Assembly: GCF_015751965.1 (NCBI RefSeq)
Contig: NZ_JADOVH010000004.1
Location: 1-64,000 of the forward strand
Direction: 5' to 3'
Source of the DNA: Frigoribacterium sp. CG_9.8
Lineage (GTDB): Bacteria > Actinomycetota > Actinomycetes > Actinomycetales > Microbacteriaceae
Length of the DNA stretch: 64,000 nt
The position numbers and the translations under genes were made by a program. Of this stretch, positions 8,044-16,860 are shown one piece after another; the first letter of the stretch is position 1, and every line of letters begins with the position of its first letter. The notes beneath the pieces are model-generated. The model ran no database searches. It worked only from the letters and a program-made list of their open reading frames with translations, and was not told the origin of the DNA.

Positions 8044-8828
8044 AGGACCCCCCTGGCTCGCGCGGCAAGTCGAAGTGCCACGAGGGATTTCCCGAGGAAG
8101 AACGCTCCGACTCCGAAGACACCGATGCCACCGGCCAGCAGCGGTGGGATGAAGACGTACGAGTCGCGGGTAATCGGGGCGAGAGCCACTCCGTCGACCG
8201 TTGTCGGGGGCTTGATGGTGGCGTGGGCTTGCAGTACGGTCCATTGACCCAAACCGCCCAGTCTCGCCGTGACGACGCGGGTCTCATTCGGGCGCAACCC
8301 GTCGATCCGAAAGTTTGCGATCTCGCTGACGGTGTTTCCGAGGCTGGTGTCGATCCAGAACCGTGCTGTGGAGTCGAAGGTGGATTGTGAGACGTTGCGC
8401 AGGGTGATACGAAGTTCGACCACGCTCTCCGCAGGATTGACTGACCACACGTAGTTTGACCTGAGTCCGCTCAGGTAGAGAATCCCGCCAAGATCGGTCT
8501 CCCCGGGCTTCGGGGTTGCAGTCGGGGCCGGCGAGGCGCTCGCGGAGGGCGTTGCGTTCCTGGGCAGACCCGGGCCGGAGGACAGCGGTGTTCCCGGTGC
8601 GGGATTGGACCCGGTCGCGGGCTCGGATACGCCACCGGGAATCGAGACGCATCCCGAGCCCGGCTCATTCGTCGGAGTGTTCGCGTCGGGTGACCCGACG
8701 GTAATCGTGAGCACCGTTGAACTGCACCCCTCTGCCGAGGCCGGGGATGCACAGGCGACGCCACCGGCAACGCCCAGCGCAGTGAGCAGCATCAGCGAGG
8801 CGGCGACACGCCCTCTATCCCAGTGCAT
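8040..8828 (-). CDS. Secreted beta-rich protein with C-terminal membrane anchor, unknown function
   Basis: At 262 residues it has a signal peptide (cleavage expected near SPASAEG), a Pro/Ser/Thr-rich linker, a beta-rich domain resembling an Ig-like fold (VVELRITLRNVSQSTF to VTARLGGLGQWTV) and a C-terminal membrane helix (LLAGGIGVFGVGAFFLG) followed by basic residues. I do not recognise a named family. The domain and layout resemble the DUF916 protein encoded just before it. ATG at 8828 lies 4 bp after that gene's stop and the 3' end overlaps the pseudo-sortase, so the three are one transcription unit. Confidence 0.75.
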   Translation of the reverse strand: MHWDRGRVAASLMLLTALGVAGGVACASPASAEGCSSTVLTITVGSPDANTPTNEPGSGCVSIPGGVSEPATGSNPAPGTPLSSGPGLPRNATPSASASPAPTATPKPGETDLGGILYLSGLRSNYVWSVNPAESVVELRITLRNVSQSTFDSTARFWIDTSLGNTVSEIANFRIDGLRPNETRVVTARLGGLGQWTVLQAHATIKPPTTVDGVALAPITRDSYVFIPPLLAGGIGVFGVGAFFLGKSLVALRLAARARGVL

Positions 8829-8832
8829 CACG

Positions 8833-9954
8833 CTAGCGCTTCGTGTCCGTAGACGGGGCAGGTGACGCATCGCTTGCGGTCACCGCGCCAGCACCGACGA
8901 GATCCTGCTCCGTGGTGCCGTACTTCAGCTTCGCCTCCGCCTCCATCTGCGCGATCCAGGCTGCGGCATTCGTGTCGTCACGTCGGCGCCTCAACACCAG
9001 GAACAGCCACACGGACGCAGCGATCAGGATGAGACCTATCAGCCACCACGGCGGAACAATCAGGGTGGTGTCACGATCGATCTGTCGAAACTGCCCCGGG
9101 TTGAGAGCATCCTTGTCGACGGTGGGGATGAGGTGGACGTAGGGGTTCAGGTAGCCGAGTTGAGCCACGCCGGAGACGGTCATTGTCACGACGCGAGTAG
9201 CTCCCGGCAGAAGCTCTTCGATCGAGGTGTGTTGGGGTTCGGTCACGCCGATACCCAGGAAGGTGTTCACTCCGACCACTGCGTTTGCGGCGAGGGCGAC
9301 GTTGCCGCTGTTTTTCACCGTGAAGACCAGAGACGTAGTGCCGGCGAACGGATTCAACTGGCTCTGGTAGCTCGCCGCGATGTTTCCAATGGTGAGCGCG
9401 GCCTGTATCGCTCCGGAGACCCGAACGTACACCCGGGTTGCGACGCGCCGATCGACGATCACCTGGCCACTTGGCGACTTGACCGAGATGACGATGCCAG
9501 CGGCATGGTCCCCGGGAGATGCATCCGCCGGAACATTCACCGTGAAGCGGATGATCTGAGTCGCTCCGGCCGCAAGCGGCAGTGAGAGTTGCTTTGCACC
9601 GGCGGCAAATGACACCCACGAGCCTCCCCCGGTCGGGGCGACACCGGTGTCGAGAAGGCCGTAACCCCCGTCGGGCGTGTTGAAAGCATCGGTGGCGAAA
9701 ACAGTCATAACCTGGGCGCTCGTGCCGGTATTGCGCACCTCGTATTCGTCGACCACCTGTTGGCCTGGCGCCACCTGGTAGCTGAATCGAGACCGCCCAT
9801 CGGCGCCGGTCTCACTCGCGGGCCCCCCAGAAATCCCGTCGGTATCAGCGGCGTGGGCAGCGGAGACTGCCGCTCCGGTGGCAAGGAACACAGTGGCGAG
9901 TGCCAGTGCGAGCGCGCGAGAGAAGGGGCGGGAGACTTTCAGATGTTCGAACAC
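8833..9954 (-). CDS. DUF916 (WxL-interacting protein-like) membrane-anchored surface protein
   Basis: The N-terminal half has the DUF916 hallmarks: FSYQVAPGQQVVDEYEVRNT at about 57-76, an aromatic/glycine-rich loop and RFTVNVPADASPGDHAAGIV at about 136-154. A second beta domain follows (NPFAGTTSLVFTVKNSGN), then one C-terminal helix (about 303-320) and a charged cytoplasmic tail. In Firmicutes, DUF916 proteins bind peptidoglycan and partner WxL proteins. The start is uncertain. The GTG at 9954 is used because it opens a good signal peptide (ALALALATVFLATGAAVSAAHA), but no clear ribosome-binding site is seen. A strong terminator separates it from the WxL gene. Confidence 0.83.
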   Translation of the reverse strand: MFEHLKVSRPFSRALALALATVFLATGAAVSAAHAADTDGISGGPASETGADGRSRFSYQVAPGQQVVDEYEVRNTGTSAQVMTVFATDAFNTPDGGYGLLDTGVAPTGGGSWVSFAAGAKQLSLPLAAGATQIIRFTVNVPADASPGDHAAGIVISVKSPSGQVIVDRRVATRVYVRVSGAIQAALTIGNIAASYQSQLNPFAGTTSLVFTVKNSGNVALAANAVVGVNTFLGIGVTEPQHTSIEELLPGATRVVTMTVSGVAQLGYLNPYVHLIPTVDKDALNPGQFRQIDRDTTLIVPPWWLIGLILIAASVWLFLVLRRRRDDTNAAAWIAQMEAEAKLKYGTTEQDLVGAGAVTASDASPAPSTDTKR

Positions 9955-9992
9955 ACTGTAGTTAGCCAAACCGAGTTTGCGCAGAGGCTGCG

Positions 9993-10014
9993 TGTAGTTG
10001 AACGCCAACTTAAC
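9993..10014 (-). promoter_or_regulatory. Weak candidate PHO-box-like direct repeat before the DUF916 gene
   Basis: On the minus strand two adjacent 11-bp units, GTTAAGTTGGC and GTTCAACTACA, share the GTT(C/A)A beginning of actinobacterial PhoP half-sites. The rest of each unit matches poorly. The 155-bp gap 9955-10110 must hold the promoter of the DUF916-pseudo-sortase-pstB unit if the upstream terminator works. Confidence 0.25.
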
Positions 10015-10110
10015 GGAATGCAGGCAATTGGATTTGACACGGCCACCCGATGGGACCCTACGATCTGACCACTGCGCCGCGACCGGTGTCGAACGAGAGG
10101 GTATTAACCT

Positions 10111-10153
10111 CAAAAAGAGGGAGGGATCGCACCTGAGTGCGATCCCTCCCTCT
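10111..10153 (-). terminator. Strong intrinsic terminator after the WxL gene
   Basis: A perfect 17-bp stem (10116-10132 with 10137-10153) closes on a CTGA tetraloop. On the minus strand it is followed by TTTTTG, the layout of a rho-independent terminator for the WxL gene transcript. It splits the phosphate/surface block into at least two transcription units. Confidence 0.92.
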
Positions 10154-10180
10154 GTGCTTTTTACTGTTGTAGCTGCAGTG

Positions 10181-11248
10181 TTACTTCGACGCCAGGGTGA
10201 TCGTGAGCGTCGAGGTGTAGGTGCCAACCGCGGCAGACGCCGGAGCGACGAATGTCAGGTCGGCGCCAAGCACGGTTGTTCCGACGGTCGCGTAGTTGAC
10301 AGCGGATGCGAACGTCGATGGGTAGGTTGCCGAACCAGCGACCTGGGTTGTTCCCACGACCGCGCCAGCCCCGTTACCCGTAACGACCTTCGGGACCATT
10401 CCCAACTGAGCCTTGCTGATGGTGTTGCTACCGCTGACGAAGTCGGCAACGGTGCTGGTGAGGGTCCAGCCCGGGTGGGACACAATGCGGTCATCCTGCA
10501 CCGAGAAGTTACCGAGCGTCGCAGTTGAAGTCGACAGCTTGGTCACGGAGTTGAGCACAGCGGTACCGAAGGTGGTGGTTGCGCTCGATGGCGAGACCAG
10601 GTTGAGCGCACCATCAACGGCCTGAGCCGTCGTCACCGACATGCCCTGGTTGAACGAGCCACTCGGGGGAGCAGGAGCGACATAGGGCGTCGGAGTAACG
10701 AAGGTCCAGTCTCCCGTTGAGGCGGTGACGCGGATCTGCGTGAAGCTCGTGTAGCCCGCGATGATGGTCACACCCGCGTTCTTCGTGAATGCGATGCCCA
10801 AGCTGTAGTCGCCGCCAGCGTTCTTCACGCCGGTGATGTTCCCGCTGATTTGGGCGTTCAAGGACATTGACGGGAGCCAGGTGTTCTTGGTTCCAGAAAC
10901 AAAGCCGGTCTGGTTGTAGGCCGACCAGCTGCTCTTCGTGTTTTCCGATCCGAGCGGCGCTACGAACGTGAATACGCCCGTCGCGTCGGAGGGTCCGATG
11001 AAGAGCTCGTTTGTCCCGGTGACCGAACCGGATGAGCCCGCTGGGTTGGGTGATGCGACTACGGAGGTTGCGAAGTTCAGGGTGGACCCCGCAGTTTTGA
11101 CACTGTTGTCATCGGGGTTCACGAGGTAAACAGGCTGGTTGCCACCGTTGGTCTCGGTTGCCGAGGCACCCGTCAGAGTTGCTCCGACGATCGTTGCGGC
11201 GAGGGCGCCGACGAGGCCGACGTACACCAACTTATTGATTTTCATCAT
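10181..11248 (-). CDS. WxL-domain-like secreted surface protein
   Basis: The 355 residues start with a signal peptide (GLVGALAATIVGATLTGASA). The C-terminal half (about 215-355) reads as a WxL domain: GNFSVQDDRIVSHPGWTLTS with W261-T-L, then the beta-rich stretch to VGTYTSTLTITLAS. The second Trp-x-Leu expected near the end is replaced by Ile-Thr-Leu. WxL proteins of Firmicutes attach non-covalently to peptidoglycan. The N-terminal half is unassigned. An AAAGG box precedes ATG 11248. The gene lies 40 bp after a PstS-like gene and before a strong terminator, so the two form a pair. Confidence 0.75.
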   Translation of the reverse strand: MMKINKLVYVGLVGALAATIVGATLTGASATETNGGNQPVYLVNPDDNSVKTAGSTLNFATSVVASPNPAGSSGSVTGTNELFIGPSDATGVFTFVAPLGSENTKSSWSAYNQTGFVSGTKNTWLPSMSLNAQISGNITGVKNAGGDYSLGIAFTKNAGVTIIAGYTSFTQIRVTASTGDWTFVTPTPYVAPAPPSGSFNQGMSVTTAQAVDGALNLVSPSSATTTFGTAVLNSVTKLSTSTATLGNFSVQDDRIVSHPGWTLTSTVADFVSGSNTISKAQLGMVPKVVTGNGAGAVVGTTQVAGSATYPSTFASAVNYATVGTTVLGADLTFVAPASAAVGTYTSTLTITLASK

Positions 11249-11288
11249 TACTTGAGCCTTTCAGTCGTTACAGAAAGCTAGGGGTGAT

Positions 11289-12386
11289 TTAGAGGGTCGC
11301 GTACGCGCGCTGCGCGACGTTCGTGGAGGGGGCGAGGAAGCCGAACTTCTTCTTCACCGCTCCCGACGTGGCCGCCCCAGAGCCGAAGCTGGTCAAGCTG
11401 GTCGCCCCGGAGCCGGTCGGATTGACCAACGCGGCCAAGACCGCGTCATAGGCTGGGTTGGTGGAGTCGACGCGGTTGTATTCGACGACGAGGTAGGTGT
11501 CCCGACCGAACGTGGTGTCAGAGTAGAAAGCAGAGTTCGGAACGAGTGACGGTGCAGTGCCCGTGAACGGGACCGTACCGGTGATGGGAGTTCCGAGCGC
11601 GGCAGTTGCACTGGTGGTGGTGTTCACCGCGGTCACGCCATTCGCCTGAGCAACCCAATTCGCAGCGGAGAACGGGATGATATCGCCAGCTACAAGCTGC
11701 GTTGCATCGTTCTCGGGGGTGACATTTCCCACGTCAGAAACGGCCGGAGCGGAAGTGCCACCACCCACGCCAATCGCAGTCAGGAAGAATTTGCGGGTTC
11801 CCGAAGCGGTCTGGGGCAGGCGCGGGCGGACCGCGACTCCGTCGATCGTCGTGAGCGTTCCGTTGTAGATCTGCGTGAGCTGGGCAGCGGTGATGTTCGC
11901 CCAAGCTGCGGTTCCGCCCTTGTAGGCGTAGGAAACAGCATCGCGAGCGTAAGGAACGTACACGAGCTTGCCAGCGGCGTCGGCGCTGGTGCCCGGTCCG
12001 CTGGACGAGCGGGCGATATCCACCTGGTCGCTGATGTTCACGCCACTAAGGAGGTTGCCGGTGATCGAGGCGCGAAGCGCGGTGACCCCCGCGCCAGAAC
12101 CGGACGGACGGGTGAAGAATGGTCCACCCGTCTTCGTCTGAATCACTGCCGAGCCAAAAGCATCGAACGAACCGATGGTCGCGGCGCCACTGGTGACAAC
12201 CCGCACGGTCGATGCCGTGACGCCTGTGCCGTTGAGAAGAGCGTTGGAAGAGTCCTGCAGTGTGTCGGAACCAACCAACACATAGCTGTTTGAAACGGGC
12301 TCGGCGGACGCCGGGCTTATGAATGCGATGCCAGCGATGGCAACGCCGATGACCGTGCTCAGAGCGACGACCTTCTTCATCTTCAT
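11289..12386 (-). CDS. PstS-like secreted substrate-binding protein
   Basis: This 365-residue protein has a signal peptide (VVALSTVIGVAIAGIAFISPASA) and no lipobox or membrane anchor. PstS-like features are YVLVGSDTLQD at the mature N-terminus, the oxyanion loop PSGSGAGVTAL, DIARSSSGP, YVPYARDAVSYAY and ITAAQLTQIYNGT. These correspond to the ligand-binding loops of phosphate-binding proteins, but the loops differ enough from the PstS encoded upstream that the ligand could differ. Start ATG 12386 has an AAAGGA box. The 114-bp gap before it (12387-12500) is the likely promoter of this gene and the WxL gene; I see no clear boxes there. Confidence 0.82.
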   Translation of the reverse strand: MKMKKVVALSTVIGVAIAGIAFISPASAEPVSNSYVLVGSDTLQDSSNALLNGTGVTASTVRVVTSGAATIGSFDAFGSAVIQTKTGGPFFTRPSGSGAGVTALRASITGNLLSGVNISDQVDIARSSSGPGTSADAAGKLVYVPYARDAVSYAYKGGTAAWANITAAQLTQIYNGTLTTIDGVAVRPRLPQTASGTRKFFLTAIGVGGGTSAPAVSDVGNVTPENDATQLVAGDIIPFSAANWVAQANGVTAVNTTTSATAALGTPITGTVPFTGTAPSLVPNSAFYSDTTFGRDTYLVVEYNRVDSTNPAYDAVLAALVNPTGSGATSLTSFGSGAATSGAVKKKFGFLAPSTNVAQRAYATL

Positions 12387-12500
12387 TGTGATTCATTCCT
12401 TTTTTGGTGGGGGTTATCGGGTGGTTGCAGATGCGACCGCTCGGCTTGGCGCCAGCGCGTCAGAGACAAAACGCGCGGGCATGATCCAAGAATGTGGGCG

Positions 12501-15050
12501 TCACAGGCGTCGCCTGATCCGCGAGATTATCGGGACGAGAAGGGCACTCAGAATGCCAGCGAACAGGCTGAGCGGGATCGTCGAGCCGAGGCTGCCGATC
12601 CGAGGATCAGCAGGGGTAGCGTTGCCGGCGAGCGCCGCAACCGGATTCCCGGCGGCCTTCGGATCTACCGCAGCGCCGGGAGGGGTCACAGTAGAGCCGC
12701 TTCCGGCTGACGAGGTAACCCCAGCTGAGGTCGCGGCGGAACCAGCCAGTGGCTCGGGCGATTTCACGCCATCGGAAATTACGGGCACTCCCGCCTGGAT
12801 CTTCTCCGCGGCCGCAAGCGCCTGCTCGCGCCATCCGGTCGGCAGCGGAGCGTAGCCGTCCGGGAGCTGCCCGATTTCGGCGCCTGGTACCTGACCGACC
12901 GACGCCGCGTATCGGATGAAGTCGGCGTAGCTCGTTCTGAGTGTCGCATCACCCATCGCGGGACTCACCGCCGCATAAATCGGCATGGTGAGGGGATACG
13001 CCGTTGGCGCGCCCTTCGCCGCCGAAGACGTCGGGTCGAACCCATAAACGCTGCTCGCAGTTTTCGACACCGTCATCGCTGCAGCCCCGGCACTGAGGGT
13101 CGCGGTGGACGGCGCAATGTATGCGCCCGTGGGGTTGAGTAACGATGCGGTGACGACCTGGTATCGGGCGGCGGACGCGGTGTCGGTCAGCCCGAGCACC
13201 CGCTGCAGCCCGGGAAGACTCCGAGTGGTCTTGGTGTACTTCGCCGGCACTGCGAGCGAATCCCACCCGCCGAGCACCTGCCCGTCGCCACGCAATGTTC
13301 GGTAGGCACTCGAATCGAGGTCATTGACGAACGGACGCCAGGTCACTGAGCTAATCGGGGCCACCGATCCGTCGGCGGGCTGCTCCACCGGATCCGCCTT
13401 CGGGAAGTCCGATCGCGGCACCTCTAGTGCAACTCCGGCCGGGTTAACCGTGGCGTTCGTCGAACTCCACGGGTTGACGATCATGCCCCACTTATCCGGG
13501 GTACCCGCGAGCCAGGCTGCCGCGGCAGCGTCGGTCGCGATGTAATTCCATAGTGTTGTTGCCGCGTCTGACCTCCCCTGTGGCACGAGGAGATCGGAGA
13601 GCGACGGGCTGACCAACGCCTGGTTAGCCCAGTCGGGGTTGATGGCGAGAAAGTCCGGGTCCAGTGTGATGTTCCGGGGGTTGCGTCCCGGATCCTTCGC
13701 GCTGATGTAATTGAGCTTCGACCGGTCGGCTCCGTAGGGAAGCGAATCGATATAGGAGCTGGTCAGCAGTTTTGCGACCAGCCTCGGCGTGAGCTTCATC
13801 TCGGTGAATGACGTACGAGCCCGTGCGAGGTCGTCTGCCGAGGCCCCTCCCGCAGCACTGGGCTCCCGGTCAACAGCGAAGCCGATCGCAAGTCCGCTGA
13901 CTGCAATCGGGGCATAGGCCAGCGAATCGGTGACCCCAGCCGAGACGATCAGAGGCAGCGATGTCAGCGCCATCGGCGCCGCGACAGCCCTGTTCGCATT
14001 CATCGCAGCATCCGACTCGCTTCCAGTAAGGATCGAGTAGATCGACCCGCCCTGCGCATTGCAGAGAGTCGGCTGCCAGGAGCCGACGGCGCCCGCTACC
14101 AATTCGCTCCCCGCGATCTGGCGCTCGGCGGCTCCGACAGCGCAGCGCAGGCCAATGGGCCGAAAGTCGAGCTTGACTGCGAGGCGATGCTTCCAGGAGT
14201 CGAAGAAGAGGCCGGACTGGGTGATCTTCGCGTCACCGCCATCCGCGGTGCCGCGAGGGATGATGACGAGCCAGCATGGAGCACCGGTGACTGTGCCATC
14301 CGACGCCGTTACCGGAGCCCCGCAGCCCAGGCCAGGCGATTGCACTGCGGTCTGCATCTCGAACTTCGTCGATCCCGAGCCGGTGGCGCTCGAGCCGGCC
14401 CAGCTCACCTCGTTCGACGTGTTTTGGGTGAAAAACTGGTTGGTGTTGACGTTGACGCTCTCCACCTGTTTGTTGTTCACGACGGATGCGACGACCTCGC
14501 GCTTTCCGTCATCGCCGACGGTCGCCGAGGTGAATGGAATGGAGGTGTACGGTCCGTTGAACGGGCCGGTCGCAGGGGCGGTGTATTGGGCGTCTTCCGG
14601 TGCGACCACCTCGGCAGATGCGCGAGAGCTGTCGCGCTTCGCGCCGGGAGTGAGGAAGGCGCCGTACTGGCAGGTCGTCCGGTCGGGCTGACCGGGGTTT
14701 TCTGGGTCGTCCCCGCCACACTGGGCGATCTGCAGAAAGTTCTCGCCACCGGTCTGGCCCGAGGGGGTCGTGGACTTCTTGCCACCGGTCCAACTGACCA
14801 CGATGCCCTGAGAGATGAGGTTCCTCGTCTGTGAGACCGTCACCGACAGACCGGGAAGAGGGGCGCTGGCGGAATATGCGTCGTGTGCCGCGGTGGTCAC
14901 GGTCACCGCTGATGACATGTCGGCGCTCGCCGGAGCGGCGAACGCACCACCGACGATGCTCGCGGTTCCCATCAAAACCGCGACGAGGCATCCGGTCACG
15001 ACGGAGGTCGCCCAGGTGTTTCGCGTTCGAATTCGCGGGGTGGAATGCAC
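12501..15050 (-). CDS. Very large secreted, C-terminally anchored protein with PstS-like portion
   Basis: The 849 residues have a long signal peptide (TSVVTGCLVAVLMGTASIVGGAFA), several Cys pairs in the first third (IAQCGGDD, RTTCQYG, LGCGAP, APCWLV), a middle resembling a substrate-binding fold (APIAVSGLAIGF, LVAKLLTSSYIDSL), a Ser/Gly/Ala-rich linker and a C-terminal helix (LSLFAGILSALLVPII) with a RIRRRL tail. No LPXTG motif precedes the helix. GTG 15050 is preferred because TTGGAG lies 6 bp upstream; a TTG at 15062 is possible. It follows pstS in the block, so a role in phosphate capture at the surface is inferred. I cannot name a family. Confidence 0.78.
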   Translation of the reverse strand: MHSTPRIRTRNTWATSVVTGCLVAVLMGTASIVGGAFAAPASADMSSAVTVTTAAHDAYSASAPLPGLSVTVSQTRNLISQGIVVSWTGGKKSTTPSGQTGGENFLQIAQCGGDDPENPGQPDRTTCQYGAFLTPGAKRDSSRASAEVVAPEDAQYTAPATGPFNGPYTSIPFTSATVGDDGKREVVASVVNNKQVESVNVNTNQFFTQNTSNEVSWAGSSATGSGSTKFEMQTAVQSPGLGCGAPVTASDGTVTGAPCWLVIIPRGTADGGDAKITQSGLFFDSWKHRLAVKLDFRPIGLRCAVGAAERQIAGSELVAGAVGSWQPTLCNAQGGSIYSILTGSESDAAMNANRAVAAPMALTSLPLIVSAGVTDSLAYAPIAVSGLAIGFAVDREPSAAGGASADDLARARTSFTEMKLTPRLVAKLLTSSYIDSLPYGADRSKLNYISAKDPGRNPRNITLDPDFLAINPDWANQALVSPSLSDLLVPQGRSDAATTLWNYIATDAAAAAWLAGTPDKWGMIVNPWSSTNATVNPAGVALEVPRSDFPKADPVEQPADGSVAPISSVTWRPFVNDLDSSAYRTLRGDGQVLGGWDSLAVPAKYTKTTRSLPGLQRVLGLTDTASAARYQVVTASLLNPTGAYIAPSTATLSAGAAAMTVSKTASSVYGFDPTSSAAKGAPTAYPLTMPIYAAVSPAMGDATLRTSYADFIRYAASVGQVPGAEIGQLPDGYAPLPTGWREQALAAAEKIQAGVPVISDGVKSPEPLAGSAATSAGVTSSAGSGSTVTPPGAAVDPKAAGNPVAALAGNATPADPRIGSLGSTIPLSLFAGILSALLVPIISRIRRRL

Positions 15051-15170
15051 TGCAGGCTCCAAGCTGATATCCGGAGATGCCCGGAGGGGATGATCAGAAA
15101 TTATTGGCCGTTGGTAGCCGGATGGTGAACGGATCGAGTACTACCGTTCCCGCATAAACGTCGCACTGGG

Positions 15171-15245
15171 GTGAGCGATCGGGGGTGAGCGATCGGGGCT
15201 GAGCGATCGGGGCTCAGCGATCGGGGCTCAGCGATCGGGGCTCAG
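15171..15245. repeat. Five 14-bp tandem repeats with GCGATCG cores after pstS
   Basis: GATC cores lie at 15177, 15191, 15205, 15219 and 15233, an exact 14-bp period, within units of the form GAGCGATCGGGG(G/C)T. The array sits in the 223-bp gap (15051-15273) between pstS and the next gene. The partly palindromic CGATCG core could serve as repeated protein-binding sites or form structure in RNA. No conventional terminator was found in the gap. Confidence 0.88.
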
Positions 15246-15273
15246 AACGACCGCGCGATGGATTGCCGAACTC

Positions 15274-16860
15274 TCAGCGCTTGAGGCGCCGGGACAGCAG
15301 CGGCGGCAACAGGATCACAAGCACCAGAAGCAGCCCGGCGGCCAGCATGATCGCCTGTGACCCACCGAACTCGGAACTCGCAAGAGTGAACGGCGTCGAG
15401 ACAGCGTTTGCCCGCGAGGTCGACCCGCCACTCACCAGCGCTCCATTTGCGTCGTAAACCGGGGTGTCACCGGTGGTCGCGGCAGTACCGACTGTCCCCG
15501 CCCCCGCGGCATCTGCTCCGGGAGTTTGGGCCGCTCCGGATGCGCTCCCTCCCGTTCCGGACCCGGTGACCGCCGTGCTGACCCCGGCAGCGCCGGCGGT
15601 GCCGGTGGTGCACTGGTTCGGGCCCTTCTGGTCACATGCTGCCGGTTGCGGAGCAGAGGATGCGAGCTTGTTGCTCCCCGGGTTTGCCGGATCGAAAGTC
15701 GGGTTATTGCACTTGGACAGGTCACCGCTCGTGGCTACGGATCCCGGTATGCGCGCAATCTGCTGGAAACCCGCGGTCACGAGGTTGAGCGGAAGGGGCG
15801 AATACCCCAGAGCAGCGGCCTGTTGCTGACCTTCGCACAGCATGTAGCTTGCGAAGGTACTGAGAGTGACGCCCTTCTTCGCCGTAAAGATACCGGCGAC
15901 AGCGGTCGGCACGATCATGTAGGAGTAGCTCGAGAGTGGATACGTGCGCTTGTCGGGGTTGCTGTAGACACCGTCCAGAATCTGGGTGAGGTCGGTCGGG
16001 TTGATCGCCGCCTGCAGCAGCGCCACCGCAACGGACGGAGCCGTCGGTTCGATGTAGTAGCCAGCGGCGTTGAGCACTTTGGCCACCGGAAAGCCCGACT
16101 TGAGCGCATAGGAGTACTCGACGTAGGTGATGGCTCCCTCGCCGTAGTTCTGACTCACGTAACCGGCGACCCCGAGGGATCCGCTCTGCGCCTTCGCCGA
16201 TCCTTTCACCGGGTACTGCGAGGTGAGCCCGGACCGGCCAGAAAAGGCACTCCACAATGCCGGGTACTGCTTTGACATCCACAGGGTGAACTGCGCGGTC
16301 GAGCCGGATCCATCGGAGCGCACCACCGGCACGATCGGCTTATTGGGCATCGCGAGGCCCGGGTTGTCGGCCTGAATCAACGGGTCGTTCCAGTTCGTGA
16401 TCGTGTTGGTGAAGATCTTCGTGATCGTCTCGCCTCCGAGCCGGAGGTTCGACACTTGCTTTCCCCCGATTTTGAGGTTGTACATGAACGAGGTGCCACC
16501 GGCCACGATCGGCATATAGGCGTACCCGTTTGCCGGCTTTTCCGGAGCGGATCCGTCCTCTGGGGCGCTCTGAAACGGGATCTCGCTCACGGCAAAGTCG
16601 ACGGTGCCGCCGATGAAGTCCTTCCGCCCGGCCGACGAACCGGTACCCGAGTAGTTGACCGTCATGCCGTAGTTCGAGGCGACGTTGCGTCGCCACTGGT
16701 CGAGCGCGTTCTGCGACCAGGTCGATCCCGTTCCGCTGATCGGGGTGTAGGTCGTGGCGGCCTCGGCCGCCTGGCCGGTACCGGTCGTGGCGGCCCCGGC
16801 GAAGATCGTGACCGCGAACAGGATGCTGATGAGACGGATGAGTCGGGTGCGCGGCGTCAC
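15274..16860 (-). CDS. pstS: Phosphate ABC transporter substrate-binding protein, membrane-anchored
   Basis: PstS binds phosphate outside the membrane for PstCA. The 528 residues begin with a signal peptide (ending near GQAAEA). The phosphate-binding loops ISGTGSTWSQNALDQW, NYSGTGSSAGRKDFIGG, VAGGTSFMYNL and RSDGSGSTAQFTLW are all intact. A beta-barrel-free Gly/Ala/Thr-rich linker of about 90 residues and a C-terminal helix (IMLAAGLLLVLVILLPPLL) with SRRLKR replace the usual lipoprotein anchor. The GTG start overlaps the pstA stop (GTGA), so translation is coupled. Confidence 0.95.
   Translation of the reverse strand: MTPRTRLIRLISILFAVTIFAGAATTGTGQAAEAATTYTPISGTGSTWSQNALDQWRRNVASNYGMTVNYSGTGSSAGRKDFIGGTVDFAVSEIPFQSAPEDGSAPEKPANGYAYMPIVAGGTSFMYNLKIGGKQVSNLRLGGETITKIFTNTITNWNDPLIQADNPGLAMPNKPIVPVVRSDGSGSTAQFTLWMSKQYPALWSAFSGRSGLTSQYPVKGSAKAQSGSLGVAGYVSQNYGEGAITYVEYSYALKSGFPVAKVLNAAGYYIEPTAPSVAVALLQAAINPTDLTQILDGVYSNPDKRTYPLSSYSYMIVPTAVAGIFTAKKGVTLSTFASYMLCEGQQQAAALGYSPLPLNLVTAGFQQIARIPGSVATSGDLSKCNNPTFDPANPGSNKLASSAPQPAACDQKGPNQCTTGTAGAAGVSTAVTGSGTGGSASGAAQTPGADAAGAGTVGTAATTGDTPVYDANGALVSGGSTSRANAVSTPFTLASSEFGGSQAIMLAAGLLLVLVILLPPLLSRRLKR

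Noticed and set aside
8044-8244. N-terminal extension of the pseudo-sortase
   Set aside because: Those 67 codons lie within the preceding gene in another frame, and the GTG at 8043 has a strong ribosome-binding site and a 4-bp stop overlap.
12501-16860. LPXTG sorting signals on the anchored proteins
   Set aside because: I looked before each C-terminal helix (PstS and the 849-residue protein) and found none; they look like plain membrane anchors.
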